A stretch of 64,000 nucleotides of DNA. Origin: a virus. The stretch covers positions 1-64,000 of IMG/VR virus record IMGVR_UViG_3300008267_000040; one strand, written 5' to 3'. Of the stretch, positions 15,881 through 25,091 are shown one piece after another (the stretch's first letter is position 1; every line of letters begins with the position of its first letter). The notes below the pieces were generated by a model. That model ran no database searches. It was not told the DNA's origin and was given only the letters and a program-made list of their open reading frames with translations. Position numbers and translations under genes: made by a program.

Positions 15881-16692
15881 TATCCAATCATATCCATTGG
15901 AGGAAGTTCATATTCTGTCTTAAGTGCTCTTTCTATTTCTTCTAATTCTCTAATTGCATCTTCATACAACTGTCTTCCATTTAGACTTATTCCGCCAGGA
16001 AGTTGAACACCATTAAATTTAATCATATTTTGTCCCCACTGCCTTTTAATTAGAGCAGTTAGGTATCTTTTTAACCAAAAATCATTATAAATTTTTGGAA
16101 AATCATTTGGATTTACAATTCTATAGCAATCTAAGACTACGTACTGGTCAGAAACTTGCTGCCAATCAATATCTAGATATAATCTGTGTTGTTTTTTATT
16201 AAATCTCAATTGAACATCTGGAGTTAATATTCTACTAATATCCTCTAAATGAGTTTTCACCATTGCATAGTTTAATAAATCTAATGCACCATAATAGTAT
16301 AAATCATTTAAAAATATTTGATATTTAATATTAAATAAACCACTTGATATGGTACTAGAATCAACTTTAAATACATTATTTACACCAATAATAGTATCTG
16401 GCAAGGCAAGGAAATTTGTTGTTTCTTCAAAATTAACCACAGTTACTCCAATTCCAGCAGTACCTGTAGTTGTTTGAATACCAGATCTAATAATACTTCT
16501 TTCTGATGATGAGAGTTTATGCTTTAAGTAAACTCTTTCTATCCCATCAAAATGCCTTTCGTGGAAATATTGCAATGCATCATCGACCAAATCACCGATT
16601 TGGTCATCATCGACATTTATCTCTAAAACTGGTTTCCCAAGTTTCCTGAGACAATATTCTATTAAACCTTGACGAGAATTTGGTGATGCCAT
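15880..16692 (-). CDS. gp13: Neck protein gp13
   Basis: A 270-aa neck protein (T4 gp13 is 309). It begins MASPNSRQGLIEYCLRKLGK with PVLEINVDDDQIGDLVDDAL and FHERHFDGIER, the strongly conserved start of this family. Internal landmarks are NNVFKVDSS, LYLDIDWQ and YRIVNPNDFPKIYND, and it closes with YELPPMDMIG, the usual end. gp13 and gp14 make the ring on which packaged heads are sealed and tails attach. A CATAAATA sequence, one base from the late promoter consensus, lies 26 bases before the ATG and overlaps the end of the preceding gene. Confidence 0.94.
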   Translation of the reverse strand: MASPNSRQGLIEYCLRKLGKPVLEINVDDDQIGDLVDDALQYFHERHFDGIERVYLKHKLSSSERSIIRSGIQTTTGTAGIGVTVVNFEETTNFLALPDTIIGVNNVFKVDSSTISSGLFNIKYQIFLNDLYYYGALDLLNYAMVKTHLEDISRILTPDVQLRFNKKQHRLYLDIDWQQVSDQYVVLDCYRIVNPNDFPKIYNDFWLKRYLTALIKRQWGQNMIKFNGVQLPGGISLNGRQLYEDAIRELEEIERALKTEYELPPMDMIG

Positions 16693-16717
16693 TGCAATAT
16701 ATACACCCTATAGAAGG

Positions 16718-16725
16718 TATTTATG
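16718..16725 (-). promoter_or_regulatory. Near-consensus late promoter upstream of gp13
   Basis: CATAAATA on the minus strand, 26 bases before the gp13 ATG and overlapping the stop of the 1681-aa gene. It differs from TATAAATA only at the first base, as do the GATAAATA copies elsewhere. Confidence 0.5.
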
Positions 16726-19700
16726 CTTGTGCTTCTGACCAACGCAGAACTAGATTGCTCGTAATGTTACTGCCATTTGTTAAGTAGACGTTAATTGCAA
16801 GAACATCGGGGCCATTCGGGAATGTGCCTCTTCCACCAATTGGTGTGTTGTTAAGCTCTTTAAGTTCGGAGAGGTCAATGGTTGACTTATCTGTTGCTGT
16901 TGCAACAAAAGAGAATACAGTTTCTCCAGGTGCAGCAGATACGGTGTTTGCTGTAAATGTGTAAGTAGTTCCTGATGGACCAGAATTTACAGAGTTAGAA
17001 AACTGCACATAATTTCTATTCGCATCACGTCTAAAAATATTAATAACTCTTGTACCACCAGGAACACCTGTTCCACTAACAAAGAATCCAATTCTTACAT
17101 TTGCTACATCTACTGCATTAAAGACTTGATACTGTGTAAAATAGTTTTGAACTTCTGCTGTTGCTGCATTTATTGTTTGTGCTCCACCTTCCCAAGTAAT
17201 TGCAGATGCGTTGGCAATTTGTGCAAATGATGGTTGTCCACCAGCACCCTGTGATGTAAGAGTAAACCACTGAACTAAAGATGGATTTGATGGATAGTTG
17301 GAAGGATTCAAAATACCTTCAATGATGACTGCTTGTGATGTTGAACCACCTGTTGGAGTGAATTCGAGTGACTTCAATAGCAATTGTGCTCGGTTTATTA
17401 ATTCTCTCTGTCCTAAGTCTCCAGTAATCGCATTTGAAACACTAGGAGAAAGTCGAATCATGAATGCAGTCGTCTTTGTTGTTGATATAGTTCCACCAAC
17501 ATATGGATAGTTAAAAATATATCCCCTATCACTATCAAATAAACCATCGGTTAAGAATGCAGAACCCCAGTGACTGATTACTGGAGTTGCAGTATTACTT
17601 AATAAAATAGCACCAGAACCTTCCGAGTGGGATGCTGCTGCTCCTGCAGTATATGTTCTAAATGAACCAGAAGAATAATTTCCGAATGATGCTGCTCTTG
17701 TGATACCAGTTAAAGTATTTCCAGATTTTCCTGTATAATTTATTAATTCATTATCAACATAAATTGTTCCTGAGGATGGATATAGAGAAGCATCTACTAG
17801 GGAAACTGTTGTTTGTGATTGAGATATAGTTGAAGCAAGTTTAGATTTGGGACCTTCATTGATGACTTCATATCTAACTGGTAGGTTACCAGATCTCATA
17901 TATGCTTCTGTATTTGAGTTATTATTCTTTAATCTATGAACGAATAAGTAATTTCCATCTGGACCACGTAACATCCAATCGATAAATCCAGCACCATACC
18001 AAGTATATTGGAAACCAATCATTTGCATTTTATTGATTTCAATTTCATAACCACTAGCACCAGTTCCATCAGCTTTATCGATATTCCATTGAGTTTGTGG
18101 AATAATTCTATCTTGAACTAATGTTGCTTTTGCACCTGAAATTGAACTTACCCCTCTAAAGTCTGGTGATACCGTAATCGCATTATTTCCAATAATTGTT
18201 GTTACAACATGAGTCATTCCCCTAATAACAATTCTATCTCCTACAACTAATTGATCAGTAAATCTTGTATTTGCTCCAGTCACCAAATTGGAATCTGGAG
18301 TAGCAGAAATTGTTCCAGCAAGTTGGAATGTTGCCGATCTTAGTCCAACTGCCAAATTAATTCCATCATATTGCCAGAAAATACCATTTTGGTCATCAAA
18401 TGCACCAGCACGTACTGTTGCACCTTTCCATCTATAAAGTGATAAAGTGGGTGGTCTTCCCAGAACTGGACTTGTTGATGCCAATGAATTTACTGCTAGT
18501 ACTGTAAATGTGTTCTCATTAATTACGCTATTTACAGTATAATGACCATTATATCCTGGAGTTTCAATATTACTAATTGCTACCTCTGCTCCTACCTGAA
18601 CACCGTGTTCAGTGTCATCAGTTGTTATTGTAACGACACTTCCAATTGAGGTTGATGCTGCAGAAACACTTCTAATATCATAACTTGGTGCGAACAAAGC
18701 ACCAGTGGTGTACATTACACCTTTACCTGATTGATATCTAATATACTTTTTGGATTGACGAACTGCATGTGCTCCATGGGCAGGTCCACCGACACCCAAT
18801 TGAACTCCACCATCAAAAGGTCTATGAACATAGAAGCAGTCTGGTCTTGGGTATACAGTTCCAGCAATTCCAGATGCCGAAACAGAACCAGGTGTTCTTG
18901 CATTAAAAACAATTGAATTGCTAGTTGGAGTACTGTCAATAACGAATGGACCTGATGCTAATGAATGTCCTGTTCCCGCAGAAGTTACTGTTGATGTAAT
19001 GGTGTCTCCTGGAACGAGACCATGTGCATTTGCAAATGAAACCTGGAATCTTGCTAAAGATGAATGAGAAATTGAAGCACCATCTGAAATTGGAGAAGAT
19101 GTCAATTCCGAAACAGCAACTGATGGGAAGAAGTTTAATATTGCTCCAGTATTTGGTGTTCCAGTAGCAACTACTGTTTGTATTCTTCCTCTTGTTGAAC
19201 TATCTGGTGTAGTAGTAGAAACTGTAATGAATAAATCATTCGATGGAGTTGTTCCTCCTAATAAATTTCCCAAAATCTTTAATTGGTAACCTGGGAAATA
19301 TCCAGTTCCTTGAGCATCAGGAGTTACAATATACCCACCAGCAGATTTTGTAATATTAAATGTTCCACCAGAACCAGTAAGAATTGGAGCAACATTGGTG
19401 TATGAAACATTTCCAGAAATAGAAGTTCCAGAAACAGTAAATGCAGAAATTGCACCACTACCATCTACAGAAGTTGCTGTAATAACTAAATTATTTGTTC
19501 CAGAAGAACCACCTAAAACTGAACCATCAATTGTAATGGTATCGGACAAAGCATATGCCGATCCAGTTGATGTTTGTCCTGTTCTAAAAGTTACAGTATA
19601 TGCTCCAGAACCAGATCTATAAACATCAAATTCTGCACCAACACCAAAACCAGTTGTTATTCCTGTTATACCAGAATAAGTTCTATAACTTGGTACTGCA

Positions 19701-21766
19701 ACCCCATATGCATCATCTGCAATGACAGTAGAATTGGTGACACCATTATAATTTAAGAGTAATTTTGTATAAGCATCTGGATAGAATGGAGAACCAAGTC
19801 CAAAAATATCCAGAGATGCAACTTCAAATGATGACCCACTATATCTAGAATTTCCAATCGAAAGTCTAGTAGCATCAAGAAATCCAAAGAATCCTTGAGA
19901 ACCACTAAAGTTATTACCAATTTTTACTTGAGATTGTGGATATGAATTTGTATCCGTATATACACTTCCTTCTTGAATTCCATTTACATATAATCTTGTT
20001 GATGTTCCATTTCTTGTTACTGCAACATGTGTCCAAGAACCTGCAGTAATAGATGTTACTCCAACAATCCTTTCTGAACCATTTACATAATAAGATAATA
20101 CATCGGCAGAGGTGATTCTAAGCATTGGAGCAACAGAAGGTTCTGCTGTTCTCATATCAAATAAAACTTCTTGTGTTGCTACTCTATTTCTATAAACCCA
20201 AGTTTCAAATGCAAAATCAGAAGTTTGAATTTCAAAATCAATATTTGAATCAACAACCAAAGAATCCGCAGTAGATCCTGCAGTTGGGTTTAGCAGTAAA
20301 GAAGAATTACCCCATTTTTTCTGGGATTGAGATATTGCAGCATCACCCAAAGCAGTAACACTCTTTGAAGTCGTGAATGTTGCAATCCCTGATGCACCAG
20401 CATCCACTCCTCTAACATGAATGACTAAATCATTATCAGAATTTCCACCTAAACTTGACCCTGGAATAATTAATCTTTGATTGTTCTTATATAAAGCACC
20501 AGCAGAATTTAAATTTACTAAGTATCTTCCTTGAGTTCTATCTATATCAAAAGTTCCACCACCACCAGTATTAAAGTTTTCTGGAACTGCGGATAATATT
20601 CCAACATTATTTGAACCACCAGAAGCATTTACTAAGTATGGACTGGAAAGTGTGATAGTATTTCCGTCAATGTTAGTTACAAATGTCGAATGTCCAGTTC
20701 CATCACTTACAGCAGAACCAACTTGAACACCTGAAACACTAGTAACTACTAAAGTATTTGATGGAGCAACAACATCCTCTAGCAATGTAGTTGTTGCAGT
20801 ATTAGTCGTAATACCAGTTACTTGTGTTCCTGAGGGAATACCACTTGCCGTTAAAGGAGAACCTAAAAGTGCATTATTTACTCCAGTATATGCAATTCTA
20901 TTTGAACCAGAACGTGTTATAAATCTTGAAGTAAACGAACCAGTAACACCATTTGATAGTAGAGAATATGATGGTGATCCTATTGCTGCTCCAGTGTAAA
21001 ATCCACCTCTTCTTAATTGAGAATATGGGGCAAATAGACTTTCAGTTGGATCACTTGTTCCCACTTTTCCCTTGGCAAAATATGTAAACACATTTGCATT
21101 TGGGACTGTTTCTACTAAAAATGAACCTTCTGCCCTAGATGAACCAGAAACAGTTTCTAACAGACCAAAAATTCTAAATGGTTGTCCAGCACCAAACCCA
21201 TGTGGTTCTACTGTTTGTACGGTTATAATTGATGCACCAACACCTCCAGTGTTTTGGCTTGCATCTGTTTGTACATTGGATATTGAAATATCAGAACCTG
21301 GAATTTCAAATGTACTTGGGTAACCTCTTAAGTGGTCAATTGTCTGCCACTTTGTTGGTTGAATTCCATATTCAAAGTCAGCATCAATCATGGACTGAGG
21401 TGTTGCCACTCTCATCCTTTCTACCGCATCAGTTCCAAAATTATATGGTCTGAATCTTACTTCTTCATCTTCAATAAAAATAGTTATAGAATCAGTTGCT
21501 TGCTGATCTGATGTATCGAATTCAAAGTGTATAGTTGTTACACCATTAGAGATTGATGATGCATATGGAAACTCTGCACTATTGCCAGGAGTAAATTCTA
21601 CAATAATTGGATTTACTGGATCCGCAAAATTATAAAGTATTTTATTACTTGTTACATTGACAAGCATCAGAATCTGATTTTTTCTGACCTTATCTAAGAT
21701 TTTTAAATTTCCAGACCCAGCAACTCCAGGTGAAAAAACATAATCTCTAATCTGTCTCTTAGCCAT
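16721..21766 (-). CDS. Large virion structural protein with LamG-like lectin domain
   Basis: A 1681-aa protein, one of the largest in the window. Residues 1-170 resemble a virion attachment region (MAKRQIRDYVFSPGVAGSGN, then FGTDAVERMRVATPQSMIDA). Residues about 460-675 look like a laminin-G/concanavalin-type jellyroll: WGNSSLLLNP, FAFETWVYRN, SWTHVAVTRNGTSTRLYVNG, then KIGNNFSGSQGFFGFLDATR. Beta-rich G-x-GY units surround it. Residues about 980-1290 carry the WYGAG module shared with the 424-aa protein at 3244-4518. It ends LVLRWSEAQA. Position next to gp13 is where T4 has fibritin, but there is no coiled coil here. Glycan binding is a family-based inference; a structural role is likely. Confidence 0.8.
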   Translation of the reverse strand: MAKRQIRDYVFSPGVAGSGNLKILDKVRKNQILMLVNVTSNKILYNFADPVNPIIVEFTPGNSAEFPYASSISNGVTTIHFEFDTSDQQATDSITIFIEDEEVRFRPYNFGTDAVERMRVATPQSMIDADFEYGIQPTKWQTIDHLRGYPSTFEIPGSDISISNVQTDASQNTGGVGASIITVQTVEPHGFGAGQPFRIFGLLETVSGSSRAEGSFLVETVPNANVFTYFAKGKVGTSDPTESLFAPYSQLRRGGFYTGAAIGSPSYSLLSNGVTGSFTSRFITRSGSNRIAYTGVNNALLGSPLTASGIPSGTQVTGITTNTATTTLLEDVVAPSNTLVVTSVSGVQVGSAVSDGTGHSTFVTNIDGNTITLSSPYLVNASGGSNNVGILSAVPENFNTGGGGTFDIDRTQGRYLVNLNSAGALYKNNQRLIIPGSSLGGNSDNDLVIHVRGVDAGASGIATFTTSKSVTALGDAAISQSQKKWGNSSLLLNPTAGSTADSLVVDSNIDFEIQTSDFAFETWVYRNRVATQEVLFDMRTAEPSVAPMLRITSADVLSYYVNGSERIVGVTSITAGSWTHVAVTRNGTSTRLYVNGIQEGSVYTDTNSYPQSQVKIGNNFSGSQGFFGFLDATRLSIGNSRYSGSSFEVASLDIFGLGSPFYPDAYTKLLLNYNGVTNSTVIADDAYGVAVPSYRTYSGITGITTGFGVGAEFDVYRSGSGAYTVTFRTGQTSTGSAYALSDTITIDGSVLGGSSGTNNLVITATSVDGSGAISAFTVSGTSISGNVSYTNVAPILTGSGGTFNITKSAGGYIVTPDAQGTGYFPGYQLKILGNLLGGTTPSNDLFITVSTTTPDSSTRGRIQTVVATGTPNTGAILNFFPSVAVSELTSSPISDGASISHSSLARFQVSFANAHGLVPGDTITSTVTSAGTGHSLASGPFVIDSTPTSNSIVFNARTPGSVSASGIAGTVYPRPDCFYVHRPFDGGVQLGVGGPAHGAHAVRQSKKYIRYQSGKGVMYTTGALFAPSYDIRSVSAASTSIGSVVTITTDDTEHGVQVGAEVAISNIETPGYNGHYTVNSVINENTFTVLAVNSLASTSPVLGRPPTLSLYRWKGATVRAGAFDDQNGIFWQYDGINLAVGLRSATFQLAGTISATPDSNLVTGANTRFTDQLVVGDRIVIRGMTHVVTTIIGNNAITVSPDFRGVSSISGAKATLVQDRIIPQTQWNIDKADGTGASGYEIEINKMQMIGFQYTWYGAGFIDWMLRGPDGNYLFVHRLKNNNSNTEAYMRSGNLPVRYEVINEGPKSKLASTISQSQTTVSLVDASLYPSSGTIYVDNELINYTGKSGNTLTGITRAASFGNYSSGSFRTYTAGAAASHSEGSGAILLSNTATPVISHWGSAFLTDGLFDSDRGYIFNYPYVGGTISTTKTTAFMIRLSPSVSNAITGDLGQRELINRAQLLLKSLEFTPTGGSTSQAVIIEGILNPSNYPSNPSLVQWFTLTSQGAGGQPSFAQIANASAITWEGGAQTINAATAEVQNYFTQYQVFNAVDVANVRIGFFVSGTGVPGGTRVINIFRRDANRNYVQFSNSVNSGPSGTTYTFTANTVSAAPGETVFSFVATATDKSTIDLSELKELNNTPIGGRGTFPNGPDVLAINVYLTNGSNITSNLVLRWSEAQA

Positions 21767-21792
21767 TTAAGAATATCTCCTTGTAGTGCAAA

Positions 21793-22869
21793 TTAAGAAA
21801 GTGCGATTGCCATTACAATTGCTCTTACATCAACATACTTTTTATTGGCAGCATCCGAATCAGAAGTTGCAGTTCCAACATTTATAACTTTATTATTTAG
21901 TGCATTGATTGTTGAACCAACACTTAAAGAGCCTCCTATTACAGCACCATCATTGATTGAAATGCTTTCCGATAAAGATAAATTTGCAATATCATTTGAT
22001 ATTGTTAAATTTAAATTTTTATTTGCTGATAATGTTCTAGCAACTCCAACTGGACTTTGGTTACTTCTAAATCTTATAGTGGAAGAAACGTTTGTTGGAG
22101 TATTTCCAGTTAGATTAGCTGCATTTAATGAAGCATTTACTGAAGTGGCAGTAATAACACCAGATACATTTAAATTTCCACCTATTGTGGCAGAATTAAC
22201 AACTGTAAGATTTGAAAATGTATTTGGTGGTGCTGTTTCCTCTACTGATTTTCCAAATACAGTAAAAGATACTCTAGAGTTATCAGATGAAGAGTATACT
22301 AATGTTTGTCCGTTTGATAATTTTAAATTAGTTCTTACATAGGATTGATTTGGTGAAACCAATTCATCATATTCTACATACTGTGAACTATTAAAATCTA
22401 ATGCAGACGAAGTTGCAATTCCCAATCTTACTTTAGAATTTAAAGATCCAAGATTGCAAGCAACTACTGTTACTTCAACTGACCTTCCAGAAGGTGCTGT
22501 ATATAAAGCAAGTCTTTTATTTTTTGTAGATATTTCAGAGTTTAAAATTACAGAATCTGTTGTGTCTGCATATTCTTCACCATACAAAAGAAAGTTTGTA
22601 TTTAATGATGATGATTGTATAATTAAACTCTGTCCATTTCCAAAATAAATATTTTCAGATTCATATGTTTCTCCCCTCTCTAATACTGTAGAGGCAATGT
22701 AGTTCAAATCAATAGAATTTGTAGAAATACCTACTTTGATTCTTACTGGTTCAAAATTTTTATGTGAAATGGAAATTTTTCCATCAACTAAAATACCAGA
22801 TGAAGAGGTATATAATATAGTATTTTTATTTGGAACTGGTATTGAAGACGATAAAAGGCCAAAAGCCAT
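21793..22869 (-). CDS. Tail-fibre-like virion protein with duplicated N-terminal module
   Basis: A 358-aa protein. The first 215 residues are two tandem copies of an approximately 85-residue beta module: ILYTSSSGILVDGKI...VGISTNS...LIIQSSS...FLLYGEE and ALYTAPSGRSVEV...RLGIATSS...QTLVYSSS...FTVFGKS. A single stand-alone copy is encoded at 34423-34743. The second half has NLTVVNSATIGGNLNVSG fibre-shaft repeats and ends with NKVINVGTATSDSDAANKKY, a motif common at the end of phage fibre shafts before a folding domain. The C-terminus is short, so no large receptor domain follows. Position suggests a whisker/fibritin-like or short fibre role. An exact TATAAATA lies 23 bases before the ATG. Confidence 0.7.
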   Translation of the reverse strand: MAFGLLSSSIPVPNKNTILYTSSSGILVDGKISISHKNFEPVRIKVGISTNSIDLNYIASTVLERGETYESENIYFGNGQSLIIQSSSLNTNFLLYGEEYADTTDSVILNSEISTKNKRLALYTAPSGRSVEVTVVACNLGSLNSKVRLGIATSSALDFNSSQYVEYDELVSPNQSYVRTNLKLSNGQTLVYSSSDNSRVSFTVFGKSVEETAPPNTFSNLTVVNSATIGGNLNVSGVITATSVNASLNAANLTGNTPTNVSSTIRFRSNQSPVGVARTLSANKNLNLTISNDIANLSLSESISINDGAVIGGSLSVGSTINALNNKVINVGTATSDSDAANKKYVDVRAIVMAIALS

Positions 22870-22891
22870 AATCTACAACTTAACTTTTAAT

Positions 22892-22899
22892 TATTTATA
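22892..22899 (-). promoter_or_regulatory. T4-type late promoter upstream of the 358-aa fibre gene
   Basis: Exact TATAAATA on the minus strand, 23 bases before the ATG at 22869. The same bases read TATAAT on the plus strand at 22896-22901, 10 bases before the hldD start, so this 41-base gap may be a two-way promoter. Confidence 0.72.
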
Positions 22900-22910
22900 A
22901 TTCACTTATT

Positions 22911-23696
22911 ATGATTATTCTTACTGGATATTCTGGATTTATTGGGAAAAAATTTCTTGAAAAAATAAATCAACCAATTATTAAAGTTGAAAAGGAGGAT
23001 TCTTTTAAATTCTTATCCTCCTTTACTGACTGGGACAAAGTATCATTAATTTTGCACCAAGGGGCAATTTCATCAACAACTGAACGTAATATTTCTACTC
23101 TGCATCACCATAATGTTGCATTTACTTTGATGCTGTTTGACTATGCCATTCAACACCAAATCCCAGTAAAGTTTGCATCATCTGCATCGGTTTATGGAAA
23201 TACTTTGGGTACTATTAATCCATTAAATCATTACGCAATCACTAAATTGCAAATTGATTATTTTATTCAAGACAATATCGATAAATTTTCTTCTATTCAA
23301 TCATTCAGATATTTTAATGTATACGGTCAAGGAGAAGACCATAAAGGAGACCAAGCATCACCAATATCAAAGTTCACTAAACAGATTAAAGAAACTGGTA
23401 AACTTAAACTATTTGAAGGTTCTGATAAATTTTTGAGGGACTTTATATGTGTTGATGATGTAGTTGATATTGTTATGAATAGTAATGTTCCTTCTGGAAT
23501 TTATGATTTGGGAACTGGTGAACCAATTTCATTTCAAGAAGTTGCAGAACTAGTCACAAAAAAAGAAGGAGGTGAGATTGAACTCATCCCCTTCCCAGAA
23601 CATCTTAAAGGTAAATATCAGGACTATACTAAAGCAAATATGCAATGGATTGACAAATATAAATTTACTACTGTCGAAGAGTATCTCCTTCGATAA
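22911..23696 (+). CDS. hldD: ADP-L-glycero-D-manno-heptose 6-epimerase (HldD/RfaD)
   Basis: The only plus-strand gene. The 261-aa product is an extended SDR epimerase: NAD-binding ILTGYSGFIGKKFL at the N-terminus, the heptose-epimerase block HQGAISSTTERN, SSASVYGN, catalytic Tyr108-x3-Lys112 (NHYAITK), then YFNVYGQGEDHKGDQASPIS containing the second HldD catalytic Lys (145), RDFICVDDVVD and PFPEHLKGKYQDYT. These blocks match HldD specifically rather than generic sugar epimerases. It converts ADP-D-glycero- to ADP-L-glycero-manno-heptose. It is about 50 aa shorter than the E. coli enzyme. No clear ribosome site precedes the ATG, and a TATAAT lies only 10 bases upstream. Its 3' end overlaps the convergent cupin gene by 29 bases. 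The other heptose genes lie on the opposite strand. Confidence 0.93.
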   Translation: MIILTGYSGFIGKKFLEKINQPIIKVEKEDSFKFLSSFTDWDKVSLILHQGAISSTTERNISTLHHHNVAFTLMLFDYAIQHQIPVKFASSASVYGNTLGTINPLNHYAITKLQIDYFIQDNIDKFSSIQSFRYFNVYGQGEDHKGDQASPISKFTKQIKETGKLKLFEGSDKFLRDFICVDDVVDIVMNSNVPSGIYDLGTGEPISFQEVAELVTKKEGGEIELIPFPEHLKGKYQDYTKANMQWIDKYKFTTVEEYLLR

Positions 23697-24039
23697 CTCT
23701 AATACTATCTTCATCAAAATGCTCTGTAGAAAATTCAAATAATTCAGTATCTTCTAGAGCATACATCCTATGTCTAAGTCCTACAGGAACATGGAATTTA
23801 TCACCTTTCCGTAGGACTCTTTTTTGTGCGAGTTCAATATTATCGTCTTCCCCATAGAATAATATAAGTTTTCCAGACTGAATATAAAATGTTTCGTCTT
23901 TAACTTTATGGTAATGCCAGGAGCATTTTTTTCCTTTTACAAAGTAAAGGAGTTTACCACAATACTGGTCACAATTTACAATCCACTTTTCAAATCCCCA
24001 TCCTTTGGGAACAAATTTAATTGAAGAAGTCATTAGCAT
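23668..24039 (-). CDS. Cupin-fold protein, sugar isomerase-like
   Basis: A 123-aa single-domain cupin. Motif 1 is WHYHKVKDETFYIQSGKL with His42, His44 and Glu49 as metal ligands, and motif 2 is KGDKFHVPVGLRHRM with His83/His90. Relatives include the cupin half of mannose-6-phosphate isomerases, lyxose isomerases and small sugar-binding cupins of polysaccharide clusters. It starts (ATGCTAATGAC) inside the 3' end of the HAD gene with a 23-base overlap and ends by overlapping hldD convergently. Context in an ADP-heptose cassette makes a sugar-phosphate isomerase plausible, and it could stand in for the missing GmhA step, but that is speculation. The fold call is strong and the substrate is unknown. 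Confidence 0.8.
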   Translation of the reverse strand: MLMTSSIKFVPKGWGFEKWIVNCDQYCGKLLYFVKGKKCSWHYHKVKDETFYIQSGKLILFYGEDDNIELAQKRVLRKGDKFHVPVGLRHRMYALEDTELFEFSTEHFDEDSIRVIEGDTLRQ

Positions 24040-24349
24040 TCATTCCTTTATCGTCTATGTATATATCTCCACTTGGTTTTCCAAGTATTAGTTCATGGTA
24101 CTTGCAACCCCATATTTCTAGTTGCATTTTAGTTAAGTTGTAAAACTTTTGGGTTGCTTTATCACTATCATCTTTACATCTTCCCATACCACGGGCAGTA
24201 AAATATTTAATTATATGTCCATCATCAAATAAAGAATTAATTTTGTTTATTCTTTCTGGAATTGGAGAACTCCCTTCATACTTACATGAAGAGCAATCAC
24301 CATTGGTACAAATAGTACCATCAATGTCTATTACAAATGTCATTAACAT
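24017..24349 (-). CDS. HAD-superfamily phosphatase of the heptose cassette
   Basis: A 110-aa minimal HAD hydrolase. The nucleophile motif is VIDIDGTICTN (Asp8, Asp10), motif II is FTARGMGR (Thr51), and the C-terminal motifs are GKPSGDIYIDDKGMN (Lys91, Asp99/Asp100). No cap domain fits in this length. Close relatives are annotated as capsular polysaccharide phosphatases. In the heptose pathway a HAD enzyme (GmhB) removes the 1,7-bisphosphate's C7 phosphate between the two HldE reactions; this protein could do that job but belongs to a different-looking subfamily, so the assignment is inference from context. Two Cys in CSSC (19-22) after the nucleophile may bind a metal. It overlaps the kinase by 29 bases and the cupin by 23. 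Confidence 0.8.
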   Translation of the reverse strand: MLMTFVIDIDGTICTNGDCSSCKYEGSSPIPERINKINSLFDDGHIIKYFTARGMGRCKDDSDKATQKFYNLTKMQLEIWGCKYHELILGKPSGDIYIDDKGMNANDFFN

Positions 24350-25091
24350 CTTTTTGATTTAATACGTAAGTTCCTTGATTTTGAATTGCTATAGATGCTG
24401 CTCTATTTGCCAATGATATTGATTTGTTTATGTCATTTGTCTTTAAATATCCATATGTTAATGCTGCAAGAAAAGTATCCCCAGCACCAACGACATCATA
24501 TACATTAACTTTTTCTGCTGGGTAATGAGTGTCTCTATAGTAACAACCATCAGAACCTCTTGTGACAATTAAATTAAAGTATTCATATTTGTTTTCTAAT
24601 TTTTCATATTCAATATCATTTATTTTGATAAAACAATTTTCTTTATTTGGCAATACAGTTTTTTTACTATCAATAAAAACTGGAATACTAGATGACTCTG
24701 CAATTTCAAATAGTTTTTTAATTGTCAAATAACCTTTATTATAATCTGATATTACAATAGCATCAAAATTTGTACTGCTCACAGGAAGCATTAATGGTTT
24801 TATTGGTTCTTCATTATCAACCCTAAGAAGTTGTTGATTTGATTTTTCATCTATGAACCTAGTTTTAACTAGTTTTTCAGAGTTAGTCAGAAAAGTAACG
24901 TCTATATCAAATGCCTGAAGATTAAAACAGACATTTGCTGCCATTCCTGCTTTAGTTTCTATTTTGGAATAGTTCATCACTGGAACTGGTGCTTCTGGAT
25001 TTAGTCTTTCGCACCTCCCATAGATATATTCATCTTCGCAACTATCCCCTATCAATAATACTTTGAATGATTTTTGTTGAGGAGTATTCAT
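24321..25091 (-). CDS. hldE1: Heptose-7-phosphate kinase, HldE N-domain homologue
   Basis: A 256-aa PfkB/ribokinase-family protein corresponding to the N-terminal domain of HldE (RfaE). Landmarks: VLLIGDSCEDEYIYGRCERL with NPEAPVPV (the heptose-kinase version of the N-terminal glycine/substrate motif), ETKAGMAANVCFNL, DAIVISDYNKGYLT, VTRGSDGCYY and the catalytic GAGDTFLAAL with Asp205. It is about 60 aa shorter than the E. coli domain and has no fused adenylyltransferase. That half is the overlapping upstream gene, read in a different frame, with a 50-base overlap. It would phosphorylate heptose-7-phosphate at C1. An intact reading frame and all motifs argue against decay. Confidence 0.9.
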   Translation of the reverse strand: MNTPQQKSFKVLLIGDSCEDEYIYGRCERLNPEAPVPVMNYSKIETKAGMAANVCFNLQAFDIDVTFLTNSEKLVKTRFIDEKSNQQLLRVDNEEPIKPLMLPVSSTNFDAIVISDYNKGYLTIKKLFEIAESSSIPVFIDSKKTVLPNKENCFIKINDIEYEKLENKYEYFNLIVTRGSDGCYYRDTHYPAEKVNVYDVVGAGDTFLAALTYGYLKTNDINKSISLANRAASIAIQNQGTYVLNQKDVNDICNRH

